Of a stretch of DNA of 64,000 bases, positions 26,289 to 35,770 are shown piece after piece. The translations under genes and the position numbers were made by a program. Position 1 is the stretch's first letter; each line of letters begins with the position of its first letter. Origin of the DNA: Nostoc sp. TH1S01 (GTDB lineage: Bacteria; Cyanobacteriota; Cyanobacteriia; Cyanobacteriales; Nostocaceae); assembly GCA_018993265.1 (NCBI GenBank), contig JAGKSW010000071.1, forward strand, positions 1 to 64,000, in the 5' to 3' direction. The notes below the pieces were generated by a model. That model saw only the letters and a list, made by a program, of their open reading frames with translations. It searched no databases and had not been told where the DNA came from.

Positions 26289-27047
26289 ATGTATGACGAC
26301 GATGACCTAAGCCTACTCGATCCTGAAGTAGAGCTAGAAAGCCCTCTCGATAAAATGGAGCCACTAACTGCTGAGTCAGAAGTGGCTAAGCCCGATCCAG
26401 AAGTGATGTTAGCCCTTTTGGAAAATTCTCAACCGCAGCAGAGAATGCTGGCGGCGCGTGCTTTTTGTGATATTGAGGATGAAAGGGCTACCCCGCTACT
26501 CATTCGCCTGTTAACAGATTCTTGCCTCTTAGTGCGAGTGAGTGCAGCCTATGGTATTGGTCGCAATCCTAGCCAAGAAGCGGTAGAACCGTTGATTGCC
26601 CAACTCAACCAAGATTGGAACGGCTATGTACGTAAAGGTGTGGTTTGGGCGTTGGGTAATTGCCGCGATCGCCGTTGTCTAGCACCCCTGGCTGATGCTT
26701 TAAGAACAGACATTTCTGCCGTGCGTTTGTGGTCGGCTAGTGCTTTAGCCCAAATGGCAGACGTGGGTTATGAAGCAGTTGTCGGGGCAATTCCCCCCTT
26801 AATTGAGGCTTTAGTTCAAGATCCAATTGCCGCAGTTCGGAGTAATAGCGCCTGGGCAATTGGACAGTTATGCAAAGAACTGCCCTCTAATATTGTTTAT
26901 GCCACAGCCATTGATGCTTTAATTCAAGCCTTTGCTGAAGACAAAGATTTAGGTGTACGAGAAGATGCCAAAGCCTCACTCTTAGGCGTAGGCGACCCTC
27001 GTGGTTTACAACTAATCGAAACTTTGGAACAAGAGGGATGGTTTTAA
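26289..27047 (+). CDS. HEAT-repeat (PBS lyase-like) protein
   Basis: 252 residues. After an acidic N-terminus (MYDDDDLSLLDPEVELESPL) come about five or six HEAT/armadillo-like helical pairs, e.g. RATPLLIRLLTDSCLLVRVS and VRKGVVWALGNCRDRRCLAP. These Ala- and Arg-rich repeats resemble phycobilin lyase-related (CpcE-type) proteins and other scaffold proteins. No phycobiliprotein gene is in the window, so a scaffold function is as likely. The gene starts 175 bp after the nuclease-like gene. Confidence 0.8.
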   Translation: MYDDDDLSLLDPEVELESPLDKMEPLTAESEVAKPDPEVMLALLENSQPQQRMLAARAFCDIEDERATPLLIRLLTDSCLLVRVSAAYGIGRNPSQEAVEPLIAQLNQDWNGYVRKGVVWALGNCRDRRCLAPLADALRTDISAVRLWSASALAQMADVGYEAVVGAIPPLIEALVQDPIAAVRSNSAWAIGQLCKELPSNIVYATAIDALIQAFAEDKDLGVREDAKASLLGVGDPRGLQLIETLEQEGWF

Positions 27048-27050
27048 AGA

Positions 27051-27113
27051 AGTCAAAAGTCAAAAGTCAAAAGTTAAAAATAATTTTTGACCATTGACTT
27101 TTGACCACTAACC
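27051..27113. repeat. AAAAGTC heptamer repeat with inverted partner
   Basis: Three copies of AAAAGTC (27051-27075) face CATTGACTTTTGACC at 27092-27106, so the region can fold as a hairpin between the convergent HEAT-repeat and cupin genes. Probable STRR, possibly a terminator for both. Confidence 0.65.
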
Positions 27114-27117
27114 AAAT

Positions 27118-27525
27118 TTACTTATTTTCGGATGCTGGTTTGATTAAGTTGAGGTCATAAGGACGCTCAATATCATCCTCGCCTAAATACTCACCGTTTT
27201 GAATTTCCAAAATCACCAAGGGAATTAAACCGGGATTATCGACTTTATGTAATGTTGCAGCTGGAACGTAAGTTGATTCATTGCGGTTCAACAAAATTTC
27301 CGTCTCGCCACAAGTTACCTTGGCTACCCCAGAAACTACCACCCAATGTTCATTGCGATGGTAATGGATTTGTGGTTTAATACCATGTCTGGGCTTAATT
27401 TCAACGCGACTAATTCTATAAGTATCTCCCTCTTCTATTACCTCTACGTTACCCCAGTATCTAGCACCTGAATGTGATGGCAATTCATTGCCATTAGATT
27501 GTTCGTTGTTATCATTTTGATTCAT
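27118..27525 (-). CDS. mannose-6-phosphate isomerase type II-like cupin
   Basis: 135 residues from the ATG at 27525 (a frame open to 27555 adds ten unsupported residues). RYWGNVEVIEEGDTYRISRV leads to the cupin metal site IHYHRNEHWVVVSG and a second motif VPAATLHKVDNPG. The sequence is like the C-terminal isomerase domain of bifunctional mannose-1-phosphate guanylyltransferase/mannose-6-phosphate isomerase, here alone. It likely interconverts mannose 6-phosphate and fructose 6-phosphate, or binds a related sugar phosphate. Confidence 0.8.
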   Translation of the reverse strand: MNQNDNNEQSNGNELPSHSGARYWGNVEVIEEGDTYRISRVEIKPRHGIKPQIHYHRNEHWVVVSGVAKVTCGETEILLNRNESTYVPAATLHKVDNPGLIPLVILEIQNGEYLGEDDIERPYDLNLIKPASENK

Positions 27526-28035
27526 AACCAAACTGCTCAACCAAACGACTACCAATATTGTGAAGTAATTTAGCCTACATTAGTTGATAATTTGCCATAA
27601 TAACTGCGGATAGGTAGTTGAATATATAAACTAATCATCTAAGCCGCGCAGCCAAAACCTTATACCTTGTTTCCTATGCTTAGTTGCATATAGTTTGTCA
27701 GCAAATTTTATTCAATAAACTCTATAAATAGAATATTTTTGTGATTAACTTAGGGAGCTTAGCCTTCTTGTTATTGCTTTTTAAGCCAAAATAAGTTTAC
27801 AAAATATGAATATTCACTTGTAAGTTAACCAATCCGATGTAATGCTAATGTGCAAGTTAATTACTGAAATTTAAGCCTGAATTAAGTAAAAAATCATGCT
27901 TTTAATAGATAGCAAAATAAATTTCTTAATTATTAAATATTAATGACTGTCAATATTCTACTAAAACATTTCATTTACTATCAAACAGGAATCTAATTCC
28001 TGTACAAAAAAGTTTGGGGAAGGTGAGGAGCAGCT
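27526..28035. other. 510-bp AT-rich divergent region
   Basis: Between the minus-strand cupin and the hybrid kinase gene. It is very AT-rich and lacks a visible gene or repeat. The ribosome site AGGAG of the kinase lies at 28026-28030. Confidence 0.5.
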
Positions 28036-31000
28036 TTGACTGAAAACAAGAACTCATGGGAAGCCGAACTCAGTGAGACAACGGAGTCAAGAGTTGGTAA
28101 GCAGGATTTAAAGTTGCCTGAATTGAAGCTGGCATTCGCTGAAAGTCTTCTGGAGAGCCTTACCGATGGTTTTTGGTGTCTGGATCGGGAATGGCGTTGC
28201 ATCTACATGAATCATTGGCAAATGAATTTATTTGGTATTACCCAAGAGAATGTTTTAGGTGAAAATTTTTGGGAATTATTCCCGGAGACAGTTGACAGTA
28301 TACTCTACACTCAATTGAATCAAGCAGTATTAGAACAAACACCTGTTAATTTTGAATATTTTCATCTCAAGTCGCAACGATGGTTGGAAAATCGCGTTTA
28401 TCCATCGACGAATGGGATATATATTTTGAGCTTTGATATTACCGAAAAACAAGCTGTAATTAGCGAACAAACACAATGTATGAGCGATCGCCAACGCGAA
28501 GAACAACGCAAAGCGGCACGATATGCTGTTACTCGCGTTTTGGCTGAGGCGACAACTTTAGTTGAGGCTGTCCCAGCAATTTTGCAATCTTTGTGTGAAA
28601 GTCTAGGATGGCAATTAGGGGTAATTTGGCAAGTAGATGCTCACCAAAATGTTTTGCGTCACGTTAATAGCTGGCAATCCCGAAATAGCAATTTACAAGC
28701 ATTCATTGCAGAAAATCAACAAACAACTTTTGCACTGGGAATTGGACTTCCTGGACGGATTTGGGCAACTCATCAACCGACATGGATTGCTCAAATTAGT
28801 GAAGACAAAAATTTTACTAGAGCAGCAACAGCAATTCAAAGTGGTTTAAATACAGTTTTTGGATTTCCCATTCTTTTAGGTGATGAGATGTTAGGGGTAA
28901 TTGAATGCTTTAGCGATCGCATTCAAGAACCAGATGAAGATTTATTGCAAATGATGGCAACCATTGGTAGCCAGATTGGTCAATTCATGGAGCGCAAACG
29001 CACTGAAGCCGCGCTGCAAGAAAGCCAACAATTATTTCAAAGCTTTATGCAACATAGCCCGTTAACAGGTTTTATCAAGGATGAAACCGGACGATATATT
29101 TATGTAAACGCCAAAGTAGAAGAATTATTCAACTGGCAGCCAGCAGATTTATTAGGTAAAACAGATTTTGATTTATTTCCCTTTCCAGCCGCTCAACAGA
29201 TTCATCATCATGATTTACAAGTCCTACATCATGAACGGCTGCTTCAGTATCTAGAAAAAGTGCAACTAGAGGATCGGGAATATCATTTTATGACCTTTAA
29301 ATTTCCCTTCCAAGATGCTGGTGGTCGGAAGTTAGTGGCGGGGATGTCCATTGATATTAGCGATCGCATCAAAACAGAAGTAGCATTAAGTGAAAGTGAA
29401 GAAAACTTACGTCTAGCATTACAAGCGGCTCGGATGGTTGCTTGGACTTGGGATGCTAAAACAGGGATAATACATCGTTCTGCCAACGCTTGTGATGTTT
29501 TAGGATTGCTCCCGGAAATGCTGGTTGCATCAGGAGAAGAAGGTTGGAACTTGGTTCATCCTGATGATCTACAACAACACCAAGCCAAAGTCCAGGAAGC
29601 GATCGCTAATCAAGGTAACTATATATCAGAGTTTCGCCTCTTACGCCCAGACAACGGCGAAATCATTTGGGTGGAAGACCGAGGACAAGTCAACTGCGAC
29701 CAAGCTGGGAACTTAATTGGTGTTAAAGGTGCATTGTTTAATGTTAGCGATGTCTACGACGAGCTTCGCTTACGTAAACAAGTAGAAACTACTTTACGCG
29801 AAAGGGAAGAACGCTTCTCTACGCTGTTCAACGGTATGGAAGACTGGATACTAGTTTATAATTTGACCAGTAATTTTCAACCAGGGCAATTGATTGAAGT
29901 CAACGAGCAAGCTTGTAAAAAGCTAGGCTATGACCGAGAAGAATTACTCTCAATGTCGGTGGCTCAAATTATCGATTCATCCTTGATCAATCCTCAAGCT
30001 GGTATCGAAAGGCTGTTAACCGAAAAGCATATTGTGGTTGAATCAGTTCATATCACAAAAGACAGACAACGGCTTCCGGTAGAAGTAAGTGCCACACTGT
30101 TTACACTAAACGGTTTGCCAACTGTGCAAGCAATTTGTCGAGATATCACAGAACGCAAGCAAGCAGAAATAGAACGCGAAAAACTTTTAAAACAAGAACA
30201 GGCCGCCAGGGAAGAAGCAGAAACAGCCAACCGGATTAAAGATGAATTTTTAGCAGTCTTGTCCCATGAATTGCGAACGCCTCTCAGTCCCATATTAGGA
30301 TGGACACAATTGCTACGAAGCCGGAAGTTAGATCCTAAAGCAACAGAAAGAGCCTTGGTAACTATCGAGCGCAATGCGAAATTACAAACTCAACTAATTG
30401 AAGATTTATTAGATATTTCTCGGATTTTACGCGGCAAGCTAGTTTTAAATGTAGCAACAGTTAACCTGAATACAATCATTGAAGCCGCCTTAGAAACGGT
30501 ACGGTTGGCAGCAGAAGCTAAAAATATTCGTATTCAAACTTTATTTAGCCCTGATGTGGGGCATGTATGCGGTGATACTGGCAGACTTCAGCAGGTGGTG
30601 TGGAATTTGCTTTCCAACGCCGTCAAATTTACTCCTGATGGCGGACAAATCGAAGTTCGCTTAGAGCAAGTTGGTAAACAGGTACAAATTCAAGTTAAAG
30701 ATACAGGTAAAGGTATTAGTCCTGAGTTCTTACCTTATGTATTTGAATATTTTCGCCAAGAGGATAGTACCACGACGCGCAAATTTGGTGGCTTAGGGTT
30801 GGGACTGGCGATCGCCCGTCATATTACAGAACTGCATGGCGGTACAGTCAAAGTTGAAAGTCCCGGCGAAGGTTTAGGTGCAACATTCACTATTAAATTG
30901 CCTGTAATTGTCAATCATTTAGCACCCAGCCAAGATACTCAAACATCAGTGCAGAACCTCAATCTTAACCAAATTAAGATTTTGGCTATAGATGATGATG

Positions 31001-31341
31001 CCGATATGCGAGATTTAATCGTTACTATTCTCAAATTGTATGGTGCAGAAGTGAAAGTTGCCGCATCGGCCGCCGAGGCATTAATTTTATTAGCAGAATA
31101 CCAACCAGATGTATTAATTAGTGATATTGGTATGCCAGATGTTGATGGTTATACCTTGATGCAGCAAATTAAAACTCAACTCTCAGAAAAGCAAATTCCG
31201 GCTATTGCTTTGACAGCCTATGCTGCTGAGTATGATCAACGTCAAGCATTAGCGGCTGGCTTTCAATTACATCTTGCTAAACCTGTTGTTCCAGAAGAAT
31301 TAGTTAGAGCGATCGCTTCAATTATGATTCGTAAACAGTAA
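28036..31341 (+). CDS. hybrid sensor histidine kinase/response regulator with PAS and GAF domains
   Basis: 1101 residues, starting with TTG at 28036 five bases after AGGAG. No membrane segment, so a cytoplasmic sensor. Domains in order: PAS (about 35-140), GAF (about 170-320), three PAS (about 330-445, 460-580, 595-710), HisKA with His744 in LSHELRTPLSPILGW, HATPase (about 840-960, QQVVWNLLSNAVKFT and GLGLGLAIARH), and a C-terminal receiver with Asp1030 in ISDIGMPDVDG. The GAF domain has no obvious Cys for a bilin. The final receiver suggests a phosphorelay to a partner not in the window. A palindrome follows the stop. Confidence 0.92.
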   Translation: MTENKNSWEAELSETTESRVGKQDLKLPELKLAFAESLLESLTDGFWCLDREWRCIYMNHWQMNLFGITQENVLGENFWELFPETVDSILYTQLNQAVLEQTPVNFEYFHLKSQRWLENRVYPSTNGIYILSFDITEKQAVISEQTQCMSDRQREEQRKAARYAVTRVLAEATTLVEAVPAILQSLCESLGWQLGVIWQVDAHQNVLRHVNSWQSRNSNLQAFIAENQQTTFALGIGLPGRIWATHQPTWIAQISEDKNFTRAATAIQSGLNTVFGFPILLGDEMLGVIECFSDRIQEPDEDLLQMMATIGSQIGQFMERKRTEAALQESQQLFQSFMQHSPLTGFIKDETGRYIYVNAKVEELFNWQPADLLGKTDFDLFPFPAAQQIHHHDLQVLHHERLLQYLEKVQLEDREYHFMTFKFPFQDAGGRKLVAGMSIDISDRIKTEVALSESEENLRLALQAARMVAWTWDAKTGIIHRSANACDVLGLLPEMLVASGEEGWNLVHPDDLQQHQAKVQEAIANQGNYISEFRLLRPDNGEIIWVEDRGQVNCDQAGNLIGVKGALFNVSDVYDELRLRKQVETTLREREERFSTLFNGMEDWILVYNLTSNFQPGQLIEVNEQACKKLGYDREELLSMSVAQIIDSSLINPQAGIERLLTEKHIVVESVHITKDRQRLPVEVSATLFTLNGLPTVQAICRDITERKQAEIEREKLLKQEQAAREEAETANRIKDEFLAVLSHELRTPLSPILGWTQLLRSRKLDPKATERALVTIERNAKLQTQLIEDLLDISRILRGKLVLNVATVNLNTIIEAALETVRLAAEAKNIRIQTLFSPDVGHVCGDTGRLQQVVWNLLSNAVKFTPDGGQIEVRLEQVGKQVQIQVKDTGKGISPEFLPYVFEYFRQEDSTTTRKFGGLGLGLAIARHITELHGGTVKVESPGEGLGATFTIKLPVIVNHLAPSQDTQTSVQNLNLNQIKILAIDDDADMRDLIVTILKLYGAEVKVAASAAEALILLAEYQPDVLISDIGMPDVDGYTLMQQIKTQLSEKQIPAIALTAYAAEYDQRQALAAGFQLHLAKPVVPEELVRAIASIMIRKQ

Positions 31342-31342
31342 G

Positions 31343-31371
31343 ATACCTGACTTCTTAAATAAGTCGGGTAT
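31343..31371. repeat. dispersed GACTTCTT palindrome (copy 2), possible terminator
   Basis: ATACCTGACTT pairs with AAGTCGGGTAT (one T-G pair) around CTTAAAT, directly after the kinase stop. This is a relative of the palindromes at 22529, 42817 and 49023 and may terminate or stabilise the transcript. Confidence 0.65.
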
Positions 31372-31396
31372 GTAGACCTCTTTTATATCTTCAACA

Positions 31397-32212
31397 ATGG
31401 AAACGAAAGCTGCTTTACCTATTACACTTTTAGCTGGCAAGAATACCTTGCCAATTATTCAAGTTTATTTTGAATTTAATCATCTCAAGCAATTATATCG
31501 TCAAGGTTGGTTACAACACGGTATTGATCCTAAGTATTGTGAAAGCGTTGCCGAACACTCTTTTGGTGTTGCTCTACTCGCATTATTTTTAGTAGATATT
31601 TATTCCCTAGAGTTAGATAAAACTAAAATCATGCAAATGGCTTTAATTCATGACTTGGGAGAAGTTTATGCTGGTGATTTAACTCCAAGTGATAAAGTTG
31701 ATAAACAAGCAAAATATCACTTAGAAAGACAGTCTCTAATTCAGATACTAGATAAACTCCCAAATTGCTCTTACTGGATTGATTTGTGGGAAGAATATGA
31801 ACGAGGTAATTCACATGAGTCTCAATTTGTCCGAGAAATTGATAAATTAGAAATGCTATTACAAGCCAGTGTATATGAACATCAAGGATTAGCGAATCTC
31901 TCAGAATTTTTTACCTCTACTAATCAAGCATTTCCAACACCGCAAATTCAAGCGTTATTTCAAGTGCTAGAAGGTTTAAGAAATCATGGCGATTTTATCT
32001 CTCAACCAAATAATTTAAATCAGGATTTATCACTATTACCGTGTCAGACTATCTGCAATGACTGTGCTTTTCATGTCAAAGCAGAATCAAGAATAGAGTG
32101 TATTCACCCTGATGAATTGGCTGTAAATTGTGCTATTGTAACTTTTTGCAGTTCCTTTCAACCTGCTGAAGAAATTGATAGTCCATGTGTGACTTTTGGT
32201 AATGATGAATAA
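31397..32212 (+). CDS. HD-domain hydrolase, YfbR/HDDC2-like
   Basis: 271 residues with the HD metal-binding pattern: His54 in AEHSFGVALLAL, His85-Asp86 in ALIHDLGEVYAGDL, and a later Asp in REIDKLEMLLQA. Such proteins are 5'-deoxynucleotidases or related phosphohydrolases. The C-terminal 60 residues add a four-Cys cluster (CQTICNDCAFHV and later CIHP/CAIV), unusual for the family and a possible metal site. It starts 55 bp after the kinase gene. Confidence 0.83.
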   Translation: METKAALPITLLAGKNTLPIIQVYFEFNHLKQLYRQGWLQHGIDPKYCESVAEHSFGVALLALFLVDIYSLELDKTKIMQMALIHDLGEVYAGDLTPSDKVDKQAKYHLERQSLIQILDKLPNCSYWIDLWEEYERGNSHESQFVREIDKLEMLLQASVYEHQGLANLSEFFTSTNQAFPTPQIQALFQVLEGLRNHGDFISQPNNLNQDLSLLPCQTICNDCAFHVKAESRIECIHPDELAVNCAIVTFCSSFQPAEEIDSPCVTFGNDE

Positions 32213-32220
32213 TAGCAATA

Positions 32221-32249
32221 GAAGGGTACAGCGATCGCCATACCCTTCT
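32221..32249. repeat. hairpin after the HD-hydrolase gene
   Basis: GAAGGGTA pairs with TACCCTTC around a loop that contains GCGATCGC. It lies 8 bp after the stop. No U-run follows, so this is a weak terminator candidate. Confidence 0.5.
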
Positions 32250-32264
32250 CATTAGTAATTACAC

Positions 32265-32385
32265 TATAGCAATCTGATTTGATTTCTGAAAAAAACTCCG
32301 TACACCTCTTTTACTTCTTTTCCTATTCCCTGTTCCCTGTTCCCTACCTACGCAAGTAATTTCAATAATCAAGTCGGTTCCTATA
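32265..32385 (-). repeat. TATAG-type MITE-like element (copy B, inverted)
   Basis: 121 bp with ends TATAGCAATCTGATTTGATT and AATCAAGTCGGTTCCTATA. Its reverse complement is nearly identical to the element at 49205-49333. An inner run of CCCTGTTCCCTGTTCCC forms short heptamer repeats. The terminal repeats are inverted and imperfect over about 27 bp. Confidence 0.8.
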
Positions 32386-32391
32386 TACTAA

Positions 32392-32685
32392 TTAATTTTC
32401 ATGCTCTTGTTGCTGATTATCGCTTGGTCTATTAGTTTCTAACAGACGGGACATAAACACATCTGGTTTTCTACTAACAACAGAGATAACTTTATCAATA
32501 GCAACTACTTCACTGGTTTTTACAACCATTTCCCACAAAGTATCTTCTTCTGCATCTTTGTTATGAGTTCTGTGTTTAAAGCATAACAAATCATCACAAA
32601 CATTAATAATTGTTGCGAAATACCACTTATCTCGTATTAATAGCCAAATTTCTTGATCCAAGTAACTTTGTAGAATTGATTTCAC
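32392..32685 (-). CDS. small protein of unknown function
   Basis: 97 residues without signal or membrane segment. MKSILQSYLDQEIWLLIRDK, then WYFATIINVCDDLLCFKHR reads as a small beta-barrel (SH3- or Sm-like) and is followed by an acidic-hydrophilic tail. The stop is adjacent to the repeat element at 32265. Its fold cannot be named with confidence. Confidence 0.5.
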   Translation of the reverse strand: MKSILQSYLDQEIWLLIRDKWYFATIINVCDDLLCFKHRTHNKDAEEDTLWEMVVKTSEVVAIDKVISVVSRKPDVFMSRLLETNRPSDNQQQEHEN

Positions 32686-33109
32686 AATAATTCAGATAAT
32701 TAAAAACAATGTCGTAAATACTATTTGGGGATGAGATCCTCGTGCAACAGGGAAAATACTTAATTGTAATTTAAGAGGATACTACAGCGCAATCTGTATT
32801 TAGTCGTATTATTTTACCAATACTTTTATGAGCATTTTGTATAAAAGATTGCTAATTTTTGGCAAAATCCCAAGCTGGATATTTGATGTTTTGAGAGTGC
32901 TTTTATTAGATAACTATCAAATTGAATATTTCTACGCCTAATTGCATGACGAAATAAACGGCGGATGCTTGATTGATATTTGCTCTCCGCCTTGCCCAAA
33001 AAACAACAAAACTATACGCTAATCAATCATGGCAGTTGCTAAAGCTATGTCAGGCTCCAATTTTGAAAATAAACATAGTTTTTATCCAAAAACTGCCTAA
33101 TTTGAGCTT
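32686..33109. other. 424-bp intergenic region, nothing recognised
   Basis: Between two minus-strand genes. AT-rich, no open reading frame with a ribosome site and no strong hairpin. It presumably holds the promoter of the small protein gene and the 3' leader of the TPR gene. Confidence 0.45.
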
Positions 33110-34939
33110 TTAGACTTGAGGTTTGAGTTGAGCGATCGCTGTGAGCATTTGTTGATAATATTCAATGTTGCCTTCTTGATAATAGATGTTGGCAGATTGC
33201 TGAAAATCAGCGATCGCACCTGGAAAATTTTCTAGTTGGCGGTAGATATCAGCGCGTAACATATAAGCTGAAGCCCAATGGGGTTGACGTTGTAAGGCTT
33301 GGTTTAAGTCGGATAATGCTCCTTGCAAGTCTCCCAACAGCAAACGGCTGCGTCCTCGATGATACCAGTCTTCGGCAAAACTGGGGTCAAGGGCAATGGC
33401 TTGATTGTAATCGGCGATCGCACTGTGATAATTTTGCAGAGCATAGTAAGCACTGGCGCGATCGCTGTAAAATGCTGCGGCGTTGGGATTAATTTGCAAA
33501 GCAGTGGTGTAATCTGTAATTGCACCGTGATAGTCTTGCAAGCCATAGCGCAAGGAACCTCGATTGTAATAAGCCTCTACTAAACCGGGGTTAATTTTGA
33601 TTGCTTGATTGTAATCGGCTAAAGCTCTTTGTTCAGCTTCTAAAAACCGCAGGGCATTACCTCGATTACAGTAAGCTTGAGAAAACTCCGGATCAAGTTT
33701 AATTGCTTGGGTGTATTCTTCTACCGCTGCTAAATAATCTTGTAGAGCTTCGCGGGCTAAACCACGACCATAGTATGCTGTGGCTAAGTTAGGATTGAGT
33801 TGCAAGGCGCGATTATAATCTAAAATTGCCCCTTGATAATCTCCTAAACAACGACGAGCCGTAGCGCGATCGCAATATCCTTGTGCATACTCTGGGTGAA
33901 TTTGCAAGATTCGATTGCTATCGGCGATCGCACCTTGGTAGTCACCCAACTGACAACGTGCATAAGCGAGAAAACCGTAGACTAAAGCTAAAGTCGGATT
34001 TCTGGCTAAGGCTTGTTCATAATCGGCGATCGCACCTGGAAAATCGCTTAAAGTTGCTTTGATTAGCCCCCGTTCGTAGTATGCTTGTACATCGTCAGGA
34101 TTTAATTGCAGTGCTTGGTTAAAGTCCGAAATCGCTGCTAGATAATCTTTCAGGTAGGAACGAACAAGTCCGCGATTGTAGTATGCTGGGGCAAAATATG
34201 GGTTAAGTTGTAAAGCGCGATTGTAATCAGCAATTGCTGCTTGATGGTCTCCTAAAACATGGCAGGTATTGCCCCGGTAATGATAAGCTTCTACCAAACT
34301 CGGATCTAATTGTAATGCCCGCTCATGATCGGCGAGTGCTTGTTCATATTCTTCTAAAATATGGAAAATATTACCTCGGCTGCTGTAAACGGCAGCATAC
34401 TGGGGATACCACTGTAAGGCTTGCTGAAAATCTGCTAGTGCTACTTGGTAATCGCCATTTTCGCTGCGAGCTATACCCCGATAATGAAAAGCTCGCGCTA
34501 TATCAAAATCTATATATGTAACTAAATCCGGATTAATTTCAATCGCTTGGTGATAGTCAGCGATGGCTCGATCATAATCACCCAACGCACAATAAACATT
34601 TCCCCGACCGTGATGGGATTCTGCTAAGTTGGGATTGATGGCTAATGCTTGCTCGTAATCCGCGATCGCTTCTTCGTAATCTGCTTGTGAATAACGAGTG
34701 TTACCCCGGTTATGATAAGCTTCAGCAAAATGAGGATTAATTTGGATTGCCTTGTTGAAATCGGCGATCGCAGCATCGTAATCTCGGAGTGAGCTATACA
34801 AAATATTGCCGCGATTATAGTAGGCTTCAGCAAAGTCAGGTTTTAGCTGAATCGCTTCTGTGTAATCTGCGATCGCACCTTGAAAGTTTCCTTGCAAATT
34901 TTTGGTAAAACCTTGGTTAAAAAAGTCGTCCGCATTCAT
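33110..34939 (-). CDS. tetratricopeptide-repeat protein
   Basis: 609 residues made almost entirely of about 17 consecutive TPR units of 34 residues, each close to AYYNRGNxxYxLGDYQxAIA plus DYxxALxLNPx. No signal peptide or catalytic domain. TPR arrays scaffold protein complexes. The gene is rich in HIP1 sites (GGCGATCGCAC in many repeats at the same codon phase), showing repeat expansion at the DNA level. Partner unknown. Confidence 0.9.
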   Translation of the reverse strand: MNADDFFNQGFTKNLQGNFQGAIADYTEAIQLKPDFAEAYYNRGNILYSSLRDYDAAIADFNKAIQINPHFAEAYHNRGNTRYSQADYEEAIADYEQALAINPNLAESHHGRGNVYCALGDYDRAIADYHQAIEINPDLVTYIDFDIARAFHYRGIARSENGDYQVALADFQQALQWYPQYAAVYSSRGNIFHILEEYEQALADHERALQLDPSLVEAYHYRGNTCHVLGDHQAAIADYNRALQLNPYFAPAYYNRGLVRSYLKDYLAAISDFNQALQLNPDDVQAYYERGLIKATLSDFPGAIADYEQALARNPTLALVYGFLAYARCQLGDYQGAIADSNRILQIHPEYAQGYCDRATARRCLGDYQGAILDYNRALQLNPNLATAYYGRGLAREALQDYLAAVEEYTQAIKLDPEFSQAYCNRGNALRFLEAEQRALADYNQAIKINPGLVEAYYNRGSLRYGLQDYHGAITDYTTALQINPNAAAFYSDRASAYYALQNYHSAIADYNQAIALDPSFAEDWYHRGRSRLLLGDLQGALSDLNQALQRQPHWASAYMLRADIYRQLENFPGAIADFQQSANIYYQEGNIEYYQQMLTAIAQLKPQV

Positions 34940-35312
34940 CTAAGTTCAATGGGCTGTGAAACTCCCGTCCCCTAATTTTAGGATGGGTGCTGTTTTGTAT
35001 CAATTGACTTCAGCGGATTTTCACAATTTCCTCTGTAAATATAAGTAAGCAGCGACTATAATACAGCAGAAACACGTGTAACATCATACTCATGTAAACA
35101 CTCAGTATAAATCTCTTAATGTTTATCTATTTATCTTGTTGTTAAGATAACAATCCCATTTGATTGATGAACTCACCCGAAAATAGATAGAAAAGAGGAT
35201 AGAGAAACATATATTTGTTAACAACTTATTTATATTTTCTCTAGTTACCAAGAAGGTTATTAATAGAAAAACACAGTAAAATTTTAGAACAGATCGCAGA
35301 GGTTCTTAACCA
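34940..35312. other. 373-bp divergent intergenic region
   Basis: Between the TPR gene and the small ParD-like gene. AT-rich, with inverted TTATTTAT/ATAAATA-like bits and no evident gene or RNA. Confidence 0.45.
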
Positions 35313-35570
35313 ATGAATATTTTGGTCACACCTGAAGATGAACAACTACATAAATTTCGCTTTGAATTAGGAAAATTTACAAATACTCAAGAAGCAATTA
35401 CCACAGGTTTAAAAATAATAGAAGAAAATTCGCATCGTCCGGCAGACATAAATTCCAAAATAACGATAGAAGAAGAGCATTATTGTTGCAGAATCTTCCG
35501 GGATCGCTCAATGGGTGAAGGGTGTGATTCTACACAATATGACATTGATTCCGAACTATTTGAAAAATAA
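35313..35570 (+). CDS. small ParD-like protein, unknown C-terminus
   Basis: 85 residues. The first 35 (MNILVTPEDEQLHKFRFELG, then NTQEAITTGLKIIEE) resemble the start of ParD-type ribbon-helix-helix antitoxins, whose first helix has a similar Thr/Pro-Glu-Asp beginning. The rest is acidic with two Cys (EEHYCCRIFRD) and is not recognised. No toxin gene (ParE or PIN type) lies next to it. A GAGGTTCTTAACC sequence precedes the ATG. Confidence 0.5.
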   Translation: MNILVTPEDEQLHKFRFELGKFTNTQEAITTGLKIIEENSHRPADINSKITIEEEHYCCRIFRDRSMGEGCDSTQYDIDSELFEK

Positions 35571-35770
35571 TGTCATAGCGAAGACAGATAAAACAGGACT
35601 ATACAGTTGCTGAGTATCTTCACTGTAATTTTCGATTTATTCAATTGTGCGGATTTGTGCTGATGAAACAGAGACTAGGGATGAGAGACTAGAGACTAGT
35701 AATTTTTACTCAGCAAAGCCGAAATTAAAAAAAAATCCCTATTCCTAGCCTCTAGTTCGCTATATGTTTG

